In this document: positions 49,313 through 57,972 of the stretch, in pieces | Layout of the letters: each line of letters starts with the position of its first letter | Numbering within the stretch: the stretch's first letter is position 1 | Assembly (NCBI RefSeq): GCF_016890225.1 | Contig: NZ_JAFELM010000012.1 | Span: 1 to 64,000 of the forward strand | Source of the DNA: Bacillus suaedaesalsae | Lineage (GTDB): Bacteria; Bacillota; Bacilli; Bacillales; SA4 | Direction: 5' to 3' | DNA: 64,000 bases | The notes under the pieces: model-generated | Databases searched by the model: none | What the model saw: only the letters and a program-made list of their open reading frames with translations | What the model was told of the DNA's origin: nothing | Program-made: the position numbers and the translations under genes

Positions 49313-49885
49313 ATGACAAAGACACATTATTTTCTCGCAATACCGATACCTATAGAGATTAAACAAGCATTTAAACAGTGGAGAGAAGAAAACAAAATAC
49401 ATTTCCCGTTTAAATCATGGGTACATCATGAAGATTATCATATTACATTAGTATTTTTAGGAGATGCTCCAGAGGCTGAGTTAGAAAAAGTAAAAAAAGA
49501 GATAAGAGAAATAGTTCAAAGCCATGAACCGTTTGAGCTTACGTTAAATGGATTAGGCTACTTTGGTCAAAAGGAGTCTCCTCGAATTTTCTGGGGTGGT
49601 ATCAAGCGACAGGTACAACTAGAGAACCTACAAAGAGATGTTTTCGAAGCTTGTGGAAGGATAGGGTTTGAATTAGAGAAAAGACCGTATCGTCCACACC
49701 TAACATTAGCGAGACGATATAAAGAGGGGAATGGTTTTCCTTTTGAACAATTAAATCACTACTTTCAGATAGATCCATCATTACGTGCGTATACTGTTCA
49801 ATCAGTGGTATTGTATCAAACTCACCTAGACCGTGTGCCAAAGTATGAAGCGATAGAGACTTTCGACTTGGGCGTGAAAAGATGA
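49313..49885 (+). CDS. thpR: RNA 2',3'-cyclic phosphodiesterase ThpR (YtlP, LigT-like)
   Basis: A 190-residue 2H phosphoesterase. The two HxTx motifs are HITLVFLG (about residue 43) and HLTLARR (about residue 128). The family opens 2',3'-cyclic phosphates on RNA. AGAGGCGG precedes the ATG. Its stop overlaps the ATG of the CidA/LrgA-like gene by 4 nt, which translationally links an RNA phosphodiesterase to a holin-like pair. Confidence 0.92.
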   Translation: MTKTHYFLAIPIPIEIKQAFKQWREENKIHFPFKSWVHHEDYHITLVFLGDAPEAELEKVKKEIREIVQSHEPFELTLNGLGYFGQKESPRIFWGGIKRQVQLENLQRDVFEACGRIGFELEKRPYRPHLTLARRYKEGNGFPFEQLNHYFQIDPSLRAYTVQSVVLYQTHLDRVPKYEAIETFDLGVKR

Positions 49886-50271
49886 AACATGGATACATCA
49901 AACAGTTGCTACATATCATGATACAAATCGGTTTCTTATTTTTATTTTATGCAGTTGGAATGTTTATACAAAAAATTACTCATATCCCTATCCCAGGTAG
50001 CATTCTAGGAATGATCATCCTGTTTCTAGTACTCCTAACAAAAAAAGTGCCATCAAAATGGTTGGAAACTGGAGCGAACACGTTGCTATCCCATTTACAG
50101 TTATTTTTTGTTCCAGTAACGGTTGGGATTATTGAATATTTATCCTACTTTTTTGGGAAAGGTGTAATCAGTTTAGTAGTAGTTTTATTAAGCACAGCGA
50201 TTGTACTGGTAACAACGGGATGGTCAACGCAATACATTCTAACGAAAAAAGAGGAGGATCTGTCTGCATGA
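49882..50271 (+). CDS. CidA/LrgA-family membrane protein
   Basis: A 129-residue, four-helix membrane protein of the CidA/LrgA holin-like family (YAVGMFIQKITHIPIPGSIL, then GMIILFLVLL is the signature). Together with the following LrgB/CidB-like protein it forms a membrane pair. In B. subtilis the PftAB (YsbAB) pair acts as a pyruvate-inducible pyruvate transporter, whereas in staphylococci Cid/Lrg affect lysis. Which applies here is not visible. Overlaps neighbours at both ends by 4 nt. Confidence 0.88.
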   Translation: MKHGYIKQLLHIMIQIGFLFLFYAVGMFIQKITHIPIPGSILGMIILFLVLLTKKVPSKWLETGANTLLSHLQLFFVPVTVGIIEYLSYFFGKGVISLVVVLLSTAIVLVTTGWSTQYILTKKEEDLSA

Positions 50272-50957
50272 TTAGTCTTCTTCTTTTCTTATATATTGCT
50301 GGTACGATTTTCTTATATATGATCATGAGAAAACTATATCGAAAGTTTTCTTTCCCTTTTTTTATTCCTGTTGTCACAACATCAGTTATCATTATTAGTT
50401 TGTTACTCAGTTTTGACATTTCATACTCTGAATATATGCAAGGAGCTAAGTGGATCGATTTCATTCTAGGTCCGTCGGTAGTGGCCATGGCGTATCCGTT
50501 ATTCATTCAATGGGAACGAATTAAAAAAAATAAAGCTCCAATTTTTATCGGTGTTATAATTGGAACAATTGGAGGGATCGTAACAGGCACAATACTAGGC
50601 ATCATATTTTCCCTGCAGCATGAGGAAATTATGACGATTATTCCGAAATCTGTGACTTCACCAATTGCAAAGGATCTTTCCCTTTTATTAGGTGGAAATC
50701 CATCTTTAACCGTAGCTTTTGTGATCATTGCTGGAGTTTTCGGGAGTATGGCAGGCCCCATTTTATTGAAAGCCTTTAATGTCGTTCATCCTTATGGTAT
50801 AGGTATAGGGATGGGAGCTGCCTCTCACGGCATCGGGACAGCAAAAGCAATTGAAATGGGAGAAGAAGAAGGAGCAACAAGCTCAATTGCCATGACGTTA
50901 TGTGCGGTGCTATCTTCCTTCCTTTGTCCAATTATCGGATATTTTTTTCTAGTTTAA
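50268..50957 (+). CDS. CidB/LrgB-family membrane protein
   Basis: A 229-residue integral membrane protein of the LrgB family (PKSVTSPIAKDLSLLLGGNP and GMGAASHGIGTAKAIEMGEE are signature stretches). ATG 50268 overlaps the CidA-like stop (ATGA) behind AGGAGGATC; the frame is open further to 50220, inside the preceding gene. It is the last gene of the thpR-cidA-like-lrgB-like unit. Confidence 0.88.
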   Translation: MISLLLFLYIAGTIFLYMIMRKLYRKFSFPFFIPVVTTSVIIISLLLSFDISYSEYMQGAKWIDFILGPSVVAMAYPLFIQWERIKKNKAPIFIGVIIGTIGGIVTGTILGIIFSLQHEEIMTIIPKSVTSPIAKDLSLLLGGNPSLTVAFVIIAGVFGSMAGPILLKAFNVVHPYGIGIGMGAASHGIGTAKAIEMGEEEGATSSIAMTLCAVLSSFLCPIIGYFFLV

Positions 50958-51267
50958 TCAGATGATGGTATTTTCGCTCATTACGTTGATTATAGAGGAA
51001 GGTAGACTTATGATGTTTTTTAGTTTCTTTTGTTAACTTCTACCCGCACTGTCTTAAGCTCAGGTGTAGAAGTCAGCATGTCCTGTGGCAATGCAGAGGT
51101 CTGCGCAGGCTTTGGGCATTTGTTGTCAACAAGTGCTTCAGGAATCAACATTCGTGAAACACGTATACATATAAAAATTAGCTATTGGGCTAGGTATCAT
51201 CTTTTCGGTAAATGCTAAGAAAATGTTTGAACTGCGAAAAGAGCCTACAAAGAGGAGTGTAAATATA
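50958..51267. other. 310-nt intergenic region with one hairpin
   Basis: ACTTCTAC and GTAGAAGT (about 51037-51075) form an 8-bp stem without a T-run. A 62-codon frame at 51030 has no start signal and is not called. Otherwise nothing is recognised. Confidence 0.45.
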
Positions 51268-52233
51268 ATGGCTCAGCTTATTAAATTGATGGATTTTATT
51301 TCTAGATATGAAATGAACACGTACCGTTATCCAAGTCAATATATACGATTAAAAAAGCAACATTGGAATAGATTGAAGACCCTATGGGAGCAGGGTCTTT
51401 TAGAAGTGGAAAAATTAGATATAGAAGACTCTTCAAAATCTGAGAAACGTTCAATTTTTCGTTCATTTAAAGGTCGACTCACGAAAAATGAAAAGTCAGC
51501 AAAAGAAATCGAAAACTTTTCTGTTCCAGGCTTTGATGAGATTCAAGAATCTGATGGAGATTTGCCCCTTGAGCATACATTTAAAAATATCCCTAAGTCA
51601 GAAGATGAGTTGAAACAACGATTTTTGGATGACTTAATTGAATTTCAAATTAGGTGGGCTAGTTCGACAATTCGAGAAAAATCGTACGTTGACAGGCCAA
51701 TTTACTTCGATGAAGTATTAAAGTATTTTCTCCAACGATTTCCTGATAATTATTTAGTGCTATATAAACCAGTGTTTTTAGTACAGAGAGCTCCGATAGA
51801 GTTGGAAGTCATCATGATTAGTCCGACTGAAACATGGTGCATCACACTTTTGGAAGGAAAAGAGAATAGTGTATTTTATGGCTCGAAAGATAGATTTTGG
51901 TCAGAGAGATATGGAGAGGAAGAAGAAAGAATAGGATTAAGTCCTATGATTTCTTTAAATCGAATGGAGAAAATTGTTCGCAACATCTATCAATATCATG
52001 AAGTGGAGTTACCGATTAGGAAGGTGGTATTAAACCGAACAGGTTATATTGACTATCTATATGCACCCGTTGACACAATGTTAATTGATAAACGAGTGTA
52101 TGAAGAGTGGTTTTCTTCCTTAAGACGCTTATCATCACCACTAAAATCCGTACAACTAAAAGCAGCCAAGGTTTTACTTCAACATTGTCAAACAACGTAT
52201 GTTAAGAGGCCAGAATGGGGCATGAATGAATGA
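51268..52233 (+). CDS. YtlQ-like conserved protein, probable NERD-related domain
   Basis: A 321-residue protein from ATG 51268, 9 nt behind AGAGGAGTG. There is a helical, charged N-terminal half with a Ser/Lys/Glu-rich low-complexity stretch (about 45-95). The C-terminal half (about 125-300) has strands that recall NERD-type proteins (VLYKPVFLVQRAPIELEVIM, then ISPTETWCITLLEG; PIRKVVLNRTGYIDYLY). The PD-ExK residues are not clear. Position before amyX agrees with ytlQ of B. subtilis. No function is known. Confidence 0.7.
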   Translation: MAQLIKLMDFISRYEMNTYRYPSQYIRLKKQHWNRLKTLWEQGLLEVEKLDIEDSSKSEKRSIFRSFKGRLTKNEKSAKEIENFSVPGFDEIQESDGDLPLEHTFKNIPKSEDELKQRFLDDLIEFQIRWASSTIREKSYVDRPIYFDEVLKYFLQRFPDNYLVLYKPVFLVQRAPIELEVIMISPTETWCITLLEGKENSVFYGSKDRFWSERYGEEEERIGLSPMISLNRMEKIVRNIYQYHEVELPIRKVVLNRTGYIDYLYAPVDTMLIDKRVYEEWFSSLRRLSSPLKSVQLKAAKVLLQHCQTTYVKRPEWGMNE

Positions 52234-52265
52234 CGTAACTTGATAAACATACGGGAGGAATTTGG

Positions 52266-54395
52266 ATGGAGGCGCATAGGGAGTTTGAGGCATATCTTGA
52301 TGAATTGACTGTCATCACAGTATTATTACCTAAGCACCAAATATGGGATGTAAATCCGAAATTTACGCTCTTGCAACCAAGTGGAATAACTTCCCAACTA
52401 CAAATTCAATCATACGAAGAACATCCTGACTTCTATAAATATCAATGTAGTAGTAAAGAGCCCATCATATTAGGGCGAATCTATTACGTTATCACCGGAG
52501 ACAACCGAACTGACTTGCTAGTAGGTGCTGTAGTACGGACTCCACAATTTGATGAAGAATACTATTATAACGGTGAAGATTTAGGCGCTATATATTTTAC
52601 TCACTCAACGTTCTTTAAAGTTTGGGCACCTACTGCAACCAAAGTAAACTTATATTTGTTCACGCCTGATGGAAAGAAAAAAACTGTACATGAAATGAAG
52701 CGTTCGGAAAAAGGAACGTGGACGATTACAATCTCTAGTGACTTGGAAATGTATTTGTATGTATATGATGTTTGTGTCAATAATGTTTGGCGTAAAGCTG
52801 TTGATCCCTATGCAAAATCAGTTACGATTAACAGTGAAAAAGGAGTTGTAGTCGATCTGCAGAAAACAGTAATTCCGCAAAAACGGCTGGAACCAATGGC
52901 ACAACCGACAGACGCCATTATATATGAAACACATATAAGAGACTTTACGATTCATAAAGATAGTAAAGTAAAGGAAAAAGCAAAATATACTGGGTTTGTT
53001 GAAGGTACTGAAGATACGTGTATTGATTATGTAAAACAACTCGGTATCACTCACATTGAATTGTTGCCAGTAAATGAGTTCGCGGGAGTAGATGAAGAAA
53101 AGCCTCTTGCATCCTATAATTGGGGCTACAATCCTCTTCACTATTTTTCCCCAGAAGGCAGTTATAGTTCAAATCCTAGAAATCCATATGCAAGAATCAT
53201 AGAATTACAATCAATGATTCAAGACATTCATGAGCAAGACTTAAGAGTAATCATAGATGTTGTATTTAATCATGTGTATATAAAAGAAGAATCTGCCTTT
53301 GAAAAAATCGTTCCGGGTTATTATTTCAGGTATGATGATAATGGAATGCCCTCTAACGGTACAGGTGTAGGAAACGATTTGGCATCGGAAAGAAAAATGA
53401 TGAGGAAGTTTATTATTGATTGTGTACTGTATTGGATTAACGTATATAATGTGGACGGCCTTCGTTTTGACCTAATGGGTATTTTAGACATTAAAACGAT
53501 GAATGATTTGCGAAAAAAGGTGGATGAGGTAGACTCTTCAATTTTGCTATTTGGAGAAGGGTGGGAGTTAAATACACCTTTATCGCCAGAGAAAAAAGCA
53601 ACGATTCGTAATTCCGCAAAAATGAATCGTATTGGTCATTTTAATGATCGGTTTCGGGACATTATTAAAGGCAGTACCTTTAATCTATATGATAGAGGCT
53701 TCGCTTTAGGGCAATGTAATCGTACAAAAGAAGTAAAGCATGTGATGATGGGAAGCATTAATAATGATGAGGTAAAAGGATTATTCTCACATCCTGCTAT
53801 GTCCGTTAATTACGTAGAATCTCATGATAATCATACATTTTGGGATAAAGCCATTGTGTGTAACTCATTCGAAGACAAAGAGATTATAAGAAAAAGACAT
53901 CGATTAGCTACGAGTATGGTTTTGTTATCACAAGGTATTCCTTTCCTCCATAGTGGCCAAGAGTTTTATCGAACAAAGCATGGTGTTGGCAATAGCTATC
54001 AATCACCTGATGCTATAAATGAGTTAAAGTGGAGTCAAAAATCACAATTTGAAAAAGATGTTATATATATTAAAGGATTAATTGACATTCGAAAGTCACA
54101 TGGAGCATTTCGTTTTTCAATGGGAAATCAAGTTAGAAAACATATGTACTTCATTCAGACTATACCAGAATTACTTGCATATGAGCTTCGTGGAGTGAAA
54201 GATTATGGTGAATGGGAAACAATAATTGTCGTTTTTAATAACAGTACTCAAAAACAATATTTAGAACTTGATCAAAAATGGAGTTGGAACGTCCTTGCCG
54301 ACAATCAAGAGGCTAATGTACAAACACTTTATAAACTGACAACTAAAAAATTCGTCATACAGCCATTGAGTTGTAATGTTTTTACAAAGGAATAA
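52266..54395 (+). CDS. amyX: type I pullulanase AmyX
   Basis: A 709-residue cytoplasmic debranching enzyme that cleaves alpha-1,6 bonds in pullulan and limit dextrins. There is no signal peptide. An N-terminal carbohydrate-binding/CBM48-like part (FFKVWAPTATKVNLYLFTPD) is followed by a GH13 barrel with the pullulanase motif YNWGYNP, DVVFNHVY (region I), GLRFDLMG (region II, nucleophile Asp), FGEGWE (region III, acid Glu) and YVESHDNHTFWDK (region IV). The C-terminal beta domain ends the protein. GGGAGGAA precedes the ATG. A strong terminator follows. Confidence 0.95.
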   Translation: MEAHREFEAYLDELTVITVLLPKHQIWDVNPKFTLLQPSGITSQLQIQSYEEHPDFYKYQCSSKEPIILGRIYYVITGDNRTDLLVGAVVRTPQFDEEYYYNGEDLGAIYFTHSTFFKVWAPTATKVNLYLFTPDGKKKTVHEMKRSEKGTWTITISSDLEMYLYVYDVCVNNVWRKAVDPYAKSVTINSEKGVVVDLQKTVIPQKRLEPMAQPTDAIIYETHIRDFTIHKDSKVKEKAKYTGFVEGTEDTCIDYVKQLGITHIELLPVNEFAGVDEEKPLASYNWGYNPLHYFSPEGSYSSNPRNPYARIIELQSMIQDIHEQDLRVIIDVVFNHVYIKEESAFEKIVPGYYFRYDDNGMPSNGTGVGNDLASERKMMRKFIIDCVLYWINVYNVDGLRFDLMGILDIKTMNDLRKKVDEVDSSILLFGEGWELNTPLSPEKKATIRNSAKMNRIGHFNDRFRDIIKGSTFNLYDRGFALGQCNRTKEVKHVMMGSINNDEVKGLFSHPAMSVNYVESHDNHTFWDKAIVCNSFEDKEIIRKRHRLATSMVLLSQGIPFLHSGQEFYRTKHGVGNSYQSPDAINELKWSQKSQFEKDVIYIKGLIDIRKSHGAFRFSMGNQVRKHMYFIQTIPELLAYELRGVKDYGEWETIIVVFNNSTQKQYLELDQKWSWNVLADNQEANVQTLYKLTTKKFVIQPLSCNVFTKE

Positions 54396-54490
54396 TTTAC
54401 GGATGTACTTGACGATTTGAATTAGTAGGAGATAAAATCTATAAGATAGTATTAATATTTAGTATTTCGAAATGCATCGTTTCGATAAAA

Positions 54491-54540
54491 AAGACTAAGC
54501 TAGCACCTACCTTAGTAGGCATAGCCTAGTCTTTCTACTT
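54491..54540 (+). terminator. amyX terminator
   Basis: AAGACTAAGCTA (54491-54502) pairs with TAGCCTAGTCTT (54522-54533) with one mismatch, plus an inner CCTAC/GTAGG. A T-rich tail follows. Confidence 0.75.
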
Positions 54541-54564
54541 TTGTTTTTCCAAAATAACGAAAAC

Positions 54565-54616
54565 TCCTACTCAGTAGGAATCTCCTACTACGGTAGAAAA
54601 TTCCTACTGGGTAAGA
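54565..54616. repeat. three dyad TCCTACT boxes with 18-19 bp period
   Basis: TCCTACTCAGTAGGA (54565), TCCTACTACGGTAGA (54583) and TCCTACTGGGTAAGA (54602) are 15-bp dyads spaced 18 and 19 bp. A related CCTAC...GTAGG lies in the amyX terminator loop. The array ends 12 nt before ytmP. Confidence 0.7.
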
Positions 54617-54628
54617 TTAGGCACAATA

Positions 54629-55426
54629 ATGAAGGTGAATGGTTTGGACTATATTTTAGGTGAAGAATGGGAAATCTCCCCAGCTGGTGGAGCGACGGGA
54701 GAAGCCTATTTTGCACAGCACAATGATAAAAAATTATTTTTAAAAAGAAATTCTTCTCCGTTTTTAGCTGTACTTTCTGCAGAAGGTATTGTGCCAAAGC
54801 TTATTTGGACAAAGCGTCTGGAAAATGGGGATGTCATTACAGCTCAACATTGGCTAGATGGAAGAGAATTAAAGCCGGTTGATATGCATATGAAGGAAGT
54901 GGCTATGCTTTTAAACAAAATCCACTCTTCAAAAGAGCTGCTTGATATGCTGATGAGAATTGGTAAGTCTCCATTAAAGCCTGAAGAATTGCTTCAGGAT
55001 ATGGAGACTTCAAGTTACTTTAAGCTAGAGAGCGTTCATAACCATTCAATCAAAATTGCCTTAAATTATTTAAGGACAGGCTTAGAAAAAATTGAAGACG
55101 TTGAATATGTCGTATGTCACGGAGATATTAATCATAATAATTGGTTATTATCCAACACAAATCAAATGTTTTTAATTGATTGGGACGGTGCAATGGTAGC
55201 AGACCCGGCAATCGATATCGGAATGCTTTTATATTCATATATACCAGAGGAAAGATGGGGAGAATGGCTAGCTCATTACGGAATTGAGCTGGATGTAAGT
55301 CTAATGCATAGAATGAAATGGTATGTAATTTATCAAACATTGTTATCCATACAATGGTTTGAAGAAAAAAAATCAAGTGAACAAAAGCATTATGCAGAGA
55401 ACTATTTACAGTCTCTGCTTGATTAA
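54629..55426 (+). CDS. ytmP: aminoglycoside/choline-kinase-like phosphotransferase YtmP
   Basis: A 265-residue protein kinase-like phosphotransferase. Catalytic loop CHGDINHNNWLL (Asp about 170), metal-binding LIDWDGAMVADPAIDIG, and the N-lobe EISPAGGATGEAYFAQ with KLFLKRN (ATP Lys). It belongs to the choline/thiamine-kinase-like APH fold; substrate unknown. The ATG has only a weak ribosome-binding site, and the TCCTACT boxes lie where a 5' leader would be. Its last 4 nt overlap the convergent ytzH. Confidence 0.9.
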   Translation: MKVNGLDYILGEEWEISPAGGATGEAYFAQHNDKKLFLKRNSSPFLAVLSAEGIVPKLIWTKRLENGDVITAQHWLDGRELKPVDMHMKEVAMLLNKIHSSKELLDMLMRIGKSPLKPEELLQDMETSSYFKLESVHNHSIKIALNYLRTGLEKIEDVEYVVCHGDINHNNWLLSNTNQMFLIDWDGAMVADPAIDIGMLLYSYIPEERWGEWLAHYGIELDVSLMHRMKWYVIYQTLLSIQWFEEKKSSEQKHYAENYLQSLLD

Positions 55427-55701
55427 GAAAGCTGATGGATATCATCAATCCATCTAGAAATGTCTTGTTGATGACTTAATATATGTTCATCTAAATGAGC
55501 TGAATATTTCCCATTTTGGCTATATTGATACACATCCATTAACACGTTTTTTGCTTCGGAGCTTAAGTTATCATTACTTAACATTGATTTAACTAATCTT
55601 TCTAACTGTTCACATTCCGCGACAGTGCCACAGCAATCTGTTTGCTGGTTAGATAATATGTCCATTAATACACTAATTTGGTTGTGAAGATCAAGTGGCA
55701 T
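55423..55701 (-). CDS. ytzH: YtzH-like conserved protein
   Basis: A 92-residue helical protein (MPLDLHNQISVLMDILSNQQ, then TDCCGTVAECEQLERLVKSM) with a Cys-Cys pair. The sequence and its position between ytmP and trmB match YtzH of B. subtilis. Function unknown. It converges on ytmP with a 4-nt overlap of the stop regions, and no terminator fits between them. Confidence 0.85.
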   Translation of the reverse strand: MPLDLHNQISVLMDILSNQQTDCCGTVAECEQLERLVKSMLSNDNLSSEAKNVLMDVYQYSQNGKYSAHLDEHILSHQQDISRWIDDIHQLS

Positions 55702-55803
55702 ACTAAAATCACATCCTTTATTAAAGTCATGTATATCGTTTGAGAGTTCTACTATTTTTATACAGTGAATAAAATCAGTCTTATTAAAAGAGGAAGTGAA
55801 TAT

Positions 55804-56457
55804 ATGCGTCTACGTCATAAACCGTGGGCCAAAGATAAACTAGCCGAACATGCTTCAATAGTAGTCCATAATCCTGAAGAAAAAAGAGGGAAATGGCATG
55901 AACTTTTTGGTAATGACAAACCTATTCATATTGAAGTAGGAACTGGAAAAGGCAGATTTATTACAGGTATGGCAAAAGCTAACCCACATGTAAACTATAT
56001 TGGAATAGAATTACAAGATAGTGTCATCGTCGGAGCATTAGATTTAATATTAGAAGACGTAACTCCAAATATTCGTTTATTAAATCAAAATGCAGAAGAC
56101 TTGCAAAAGTTCTTTGAATCAAATGAAATAGACCGAGTTTACTTAAACTTTTCAGATCCATGGCCGAAAAATCGCCATGAAAAGCGACGTTTAACTTATA
56201 AAACATATTTAAAAATGTATGAAGATATTTTAGTGGAAAACGGAGAAATACACTTTAAAACTGATAATCAAGGTTTGTTTGAGTTTTCTTTAAAGAGTTT
56301 TTCAGAATATGGTCTTCTTTTAAAGTTTGTTAGTCTTGACCTTCATCACTCTGATTTCGAAGGAAACATAATGACTGAGTATGAAGAAAAGTTTGCAAGC
56401 AAAGGAAATCGAATTTATCGTTCAGAAGTACAATACCGTTCATCGAACCTGTCCTAG
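55804..56457 (+). CDS. trmB: tRNA (guanosine(46)-N7)-methyltransferase TrmB (YtmQ)
   Basis: A 217-residue methyltransferase forming m7G46 in tRNA. The SAM-binding [31 protein letters not shown] and [20 protein letters not shown] (tRNA-binding and catalytic loop) are diagnostic. ATG 55804 follows AGAGGAAGTG; an upstream in-frame ATG at 55765 lacks this. A terminator overlaps the stop codon. Confidence 0.95.
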   Translation: MRLRHKPWAKDKLAEHASIVVHNPEEKRGKWHELFGNDKPIHIEVGTGKGRFITGMAKANPHVNYIGIELQDSVIVGALDLILEDVTPNIRLLNQNAEDLQKFFESNEIDRVYLNFSDPWPKNRHEKRRLTYKTYLKMYEDILVENGEIHFKTDNQGLFEFSLKSFSEYGLLLKFVSLDLHHSDFEGNIMTEYEEKFASKGNRIYRSEVQYRSSNLS

Positions 56458-56472
56458 TGGCAGGTTTTTTTA
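56447..56472 (+). terminator. trmB terminator
   Basis: AACCTG (56447-56452) and CAGGTT (56461-56466), followed by T5. The loop contains the trmB stop. Confidence 0.75.
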
Positions 56473-56617
56473 TGTTTGATCTTTGTTTTGGGGTATTGAG
56501 AGAGCCACTATGACTCGTGACAGTGGGGCTACCTGAAATAATAAGTAGTTTCAGTCTTTGACAAGTCACATAATCATCCACTTCATGTTACAATAAGTGC
56601 AATGAGGAGGGGAAATC

Positions 56618-57460
56618 ATGGAAACATTAAAAGTTGGTAACTTAACGTTAACATGGCTAAATGGTGGTGTGACCCACTTGGATGGTGGAGCTATGTTTGG
56701 TGTTGTCCCTAAAGCTTTATGGTCGAAACGATATAAAGTAAATGAGCGCAATTTAATCGAACTTCGAACAGATCCGATTTTGATTCAAGATGGTAAACGT
56801 AACATGCTCATTGAGTCTGGAATTGGTCAAAATAAAATGACAGATAAAATGAAGCGGAATTTCGGTGTGGAAGAAGAATCAAAAATAGATGAATCCCTTT
56901 TAAAGCTAGGTTTAACAACAAAGGATATTGATTTCGTGTTAATGACACATCTTCATTTCGATCATGCTTGTGGGCTGACAAAATGGAACGGAGAATCACT
57001 AGTTCCTACTTTTGAGAACGCTGTCATTTACACTTCAGAAGTCGAGTGGAACGAAATGAGAAACCCTAATATCCGTTCTAAAAATACATATTGGAAAGAA
57101 AATTGGTCAGGAATTGAGCATTTGGTTCAGCCGTTTTCTGGTGAAAAAAACATCACTGAAGAAATTTCCATGCACCATACTGGTGGACATAGTGATGGGC
57201 ATTCGATTGTTTTAATGGAATCTGGTGATGACAAAGCACTTCACTTAGCTGATATTTTACCGACCCATGCACACCAAAATCCATTATGGGTAATGGCGTA
57301 CGATGATTATCCGATGCAATCGATAAATGCGAAAAAACATTGGATTGAAAATGGACTTCAAGAAGATATGTGGTTCACGTTTTATCATGATGCTAACTAT
57401 CGTGCATTGAAATGGGATCAAGAAGGGAATATTAAGAGCGCTATTGAGCGAAAAAAATAG
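56618..57460 (+). CDS. ytnP: YtnP, metallo-beta-lactamase-fold lactonase
   Basis: A 280-residue MBL-fold hydrolase. The zinc motif is [10 protein letters not shown] (HxHxDH), with later ligands in [20 protein letters not shown] and TFYHDANY. YtnP of B. subtilis is a lactonase that inhibits signalling of other bacteria (quorum quenching). AGGAGGGG precedes the ATG. It is followed by a terminator that also serves the convergent ytzB. Confidence 0.92.
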   Translation: METLKVGNLTLTWLNGGVTHLDGGAMFGVVPKALWSKRYKVNERNLIELRTDPILIQDGKRNMLIESGIGQNKMTDKMKRNFGVEEESKIDESLLKLGLTTKDIDFVLMTHLHFDHACGLTKWNGESLVPTFENAVIYTSEVEWNEMRNPNIRSKNTYWKENWSGIEHLVQPFSGEKNITEEISMHHTGGHSDGHSIVLMESGDDKALHLADILPTHAHQNPLWVMAYDDYPMQSINAKKHWIENGLQEDMWFTFYHDANYRALKWDQEGNIKSAIERKK

Positions 57461-57480
57461 CCCTTTCTCGAATAAAGGGC
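57452..57480. terminator. terminator between ytnP and ytzB
   Basis: GCCCTTT (57460-57466) and AAAGGGC (57474-57480). On the minus strand the stem is followed by TATTTTTTT, so it mainly serves ytzB. Confidence 0.75.
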
Positions 57481-57490
57481 ATAAAACAGG

Positions 57491-57802
57491 TTATACATCG
57501 ATCTCTTGAATATCTAATATCGTACCATTTTCAGCATTTACAATGAATTCTAAGTGTTCCTGCTGATCATGAATCGTTCTTGAAATTCCACCTCTGTATA
57601 TTTTATAGGTGATGTTGTTTCTAATAAACTCTTCTGGAACCATGTGAATCCAAGAACCGTCAATTGGTCCATGTTTTTTTACTTCTTGCTTTACTTTACG
57701 TAAGGCAGCATCTGATGATATGTGAGCTGGTTTATATTTTTGAAAAGCATAAGTTCCAATAATTCCAACTGTAACACCGAGTAAAAATTTCCGTACACTC
57801 AT
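57491..57802 (-). CDS. ytzB: YtzB, membrane-anchored PepSY-like protein
   Basis: A 103-residue protein with an N-terminal membrane anchor (residues 4-20, FLLGVTVGIIGTYAF) and a PepSY-like domain (SSDAALRKVKQEVKKHGPID at its start, then EHLEFIVNAENGTILDIQEI as the last strands). The PepSY part would face outside. Function unknown; PepSY domains are often inhibitory or regulatory for peptidases. Matches YtzB of B. subtilis in place and organisation. Confidence 0.85.
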   Translation of the reverse strand: MSVRKFLLGVTVGIIGTYAFQKYKPAHISSDAALRKVKQEVKKHGPIDGSWIHMVPEEFIRNNITYKIYRGGISRTIHDQQEHLEFIVNAENGTILDIQEIDV

Positions 57803-57972
57803 AATAAAATCCTCCGATTCTTTGGATAATATCCATTCTATACAAATTATACATTATTTCATACTTTCAGAACGAGAGGAACAATTCAAACTGGAAAGCA
57901 TGGCATTTATTTTGTACAATAAAAGACAGAAACTATTTAGCATTTCGAAATAATGTGTAGGGGGAATACATA

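Noticed and set aside
51030-51218. Plus-strand open frame of 62 codons after the lrgB-like gene.
   Set aside because: No ribosome-binding site, unlikely composition, and it contains an inverted repeat.
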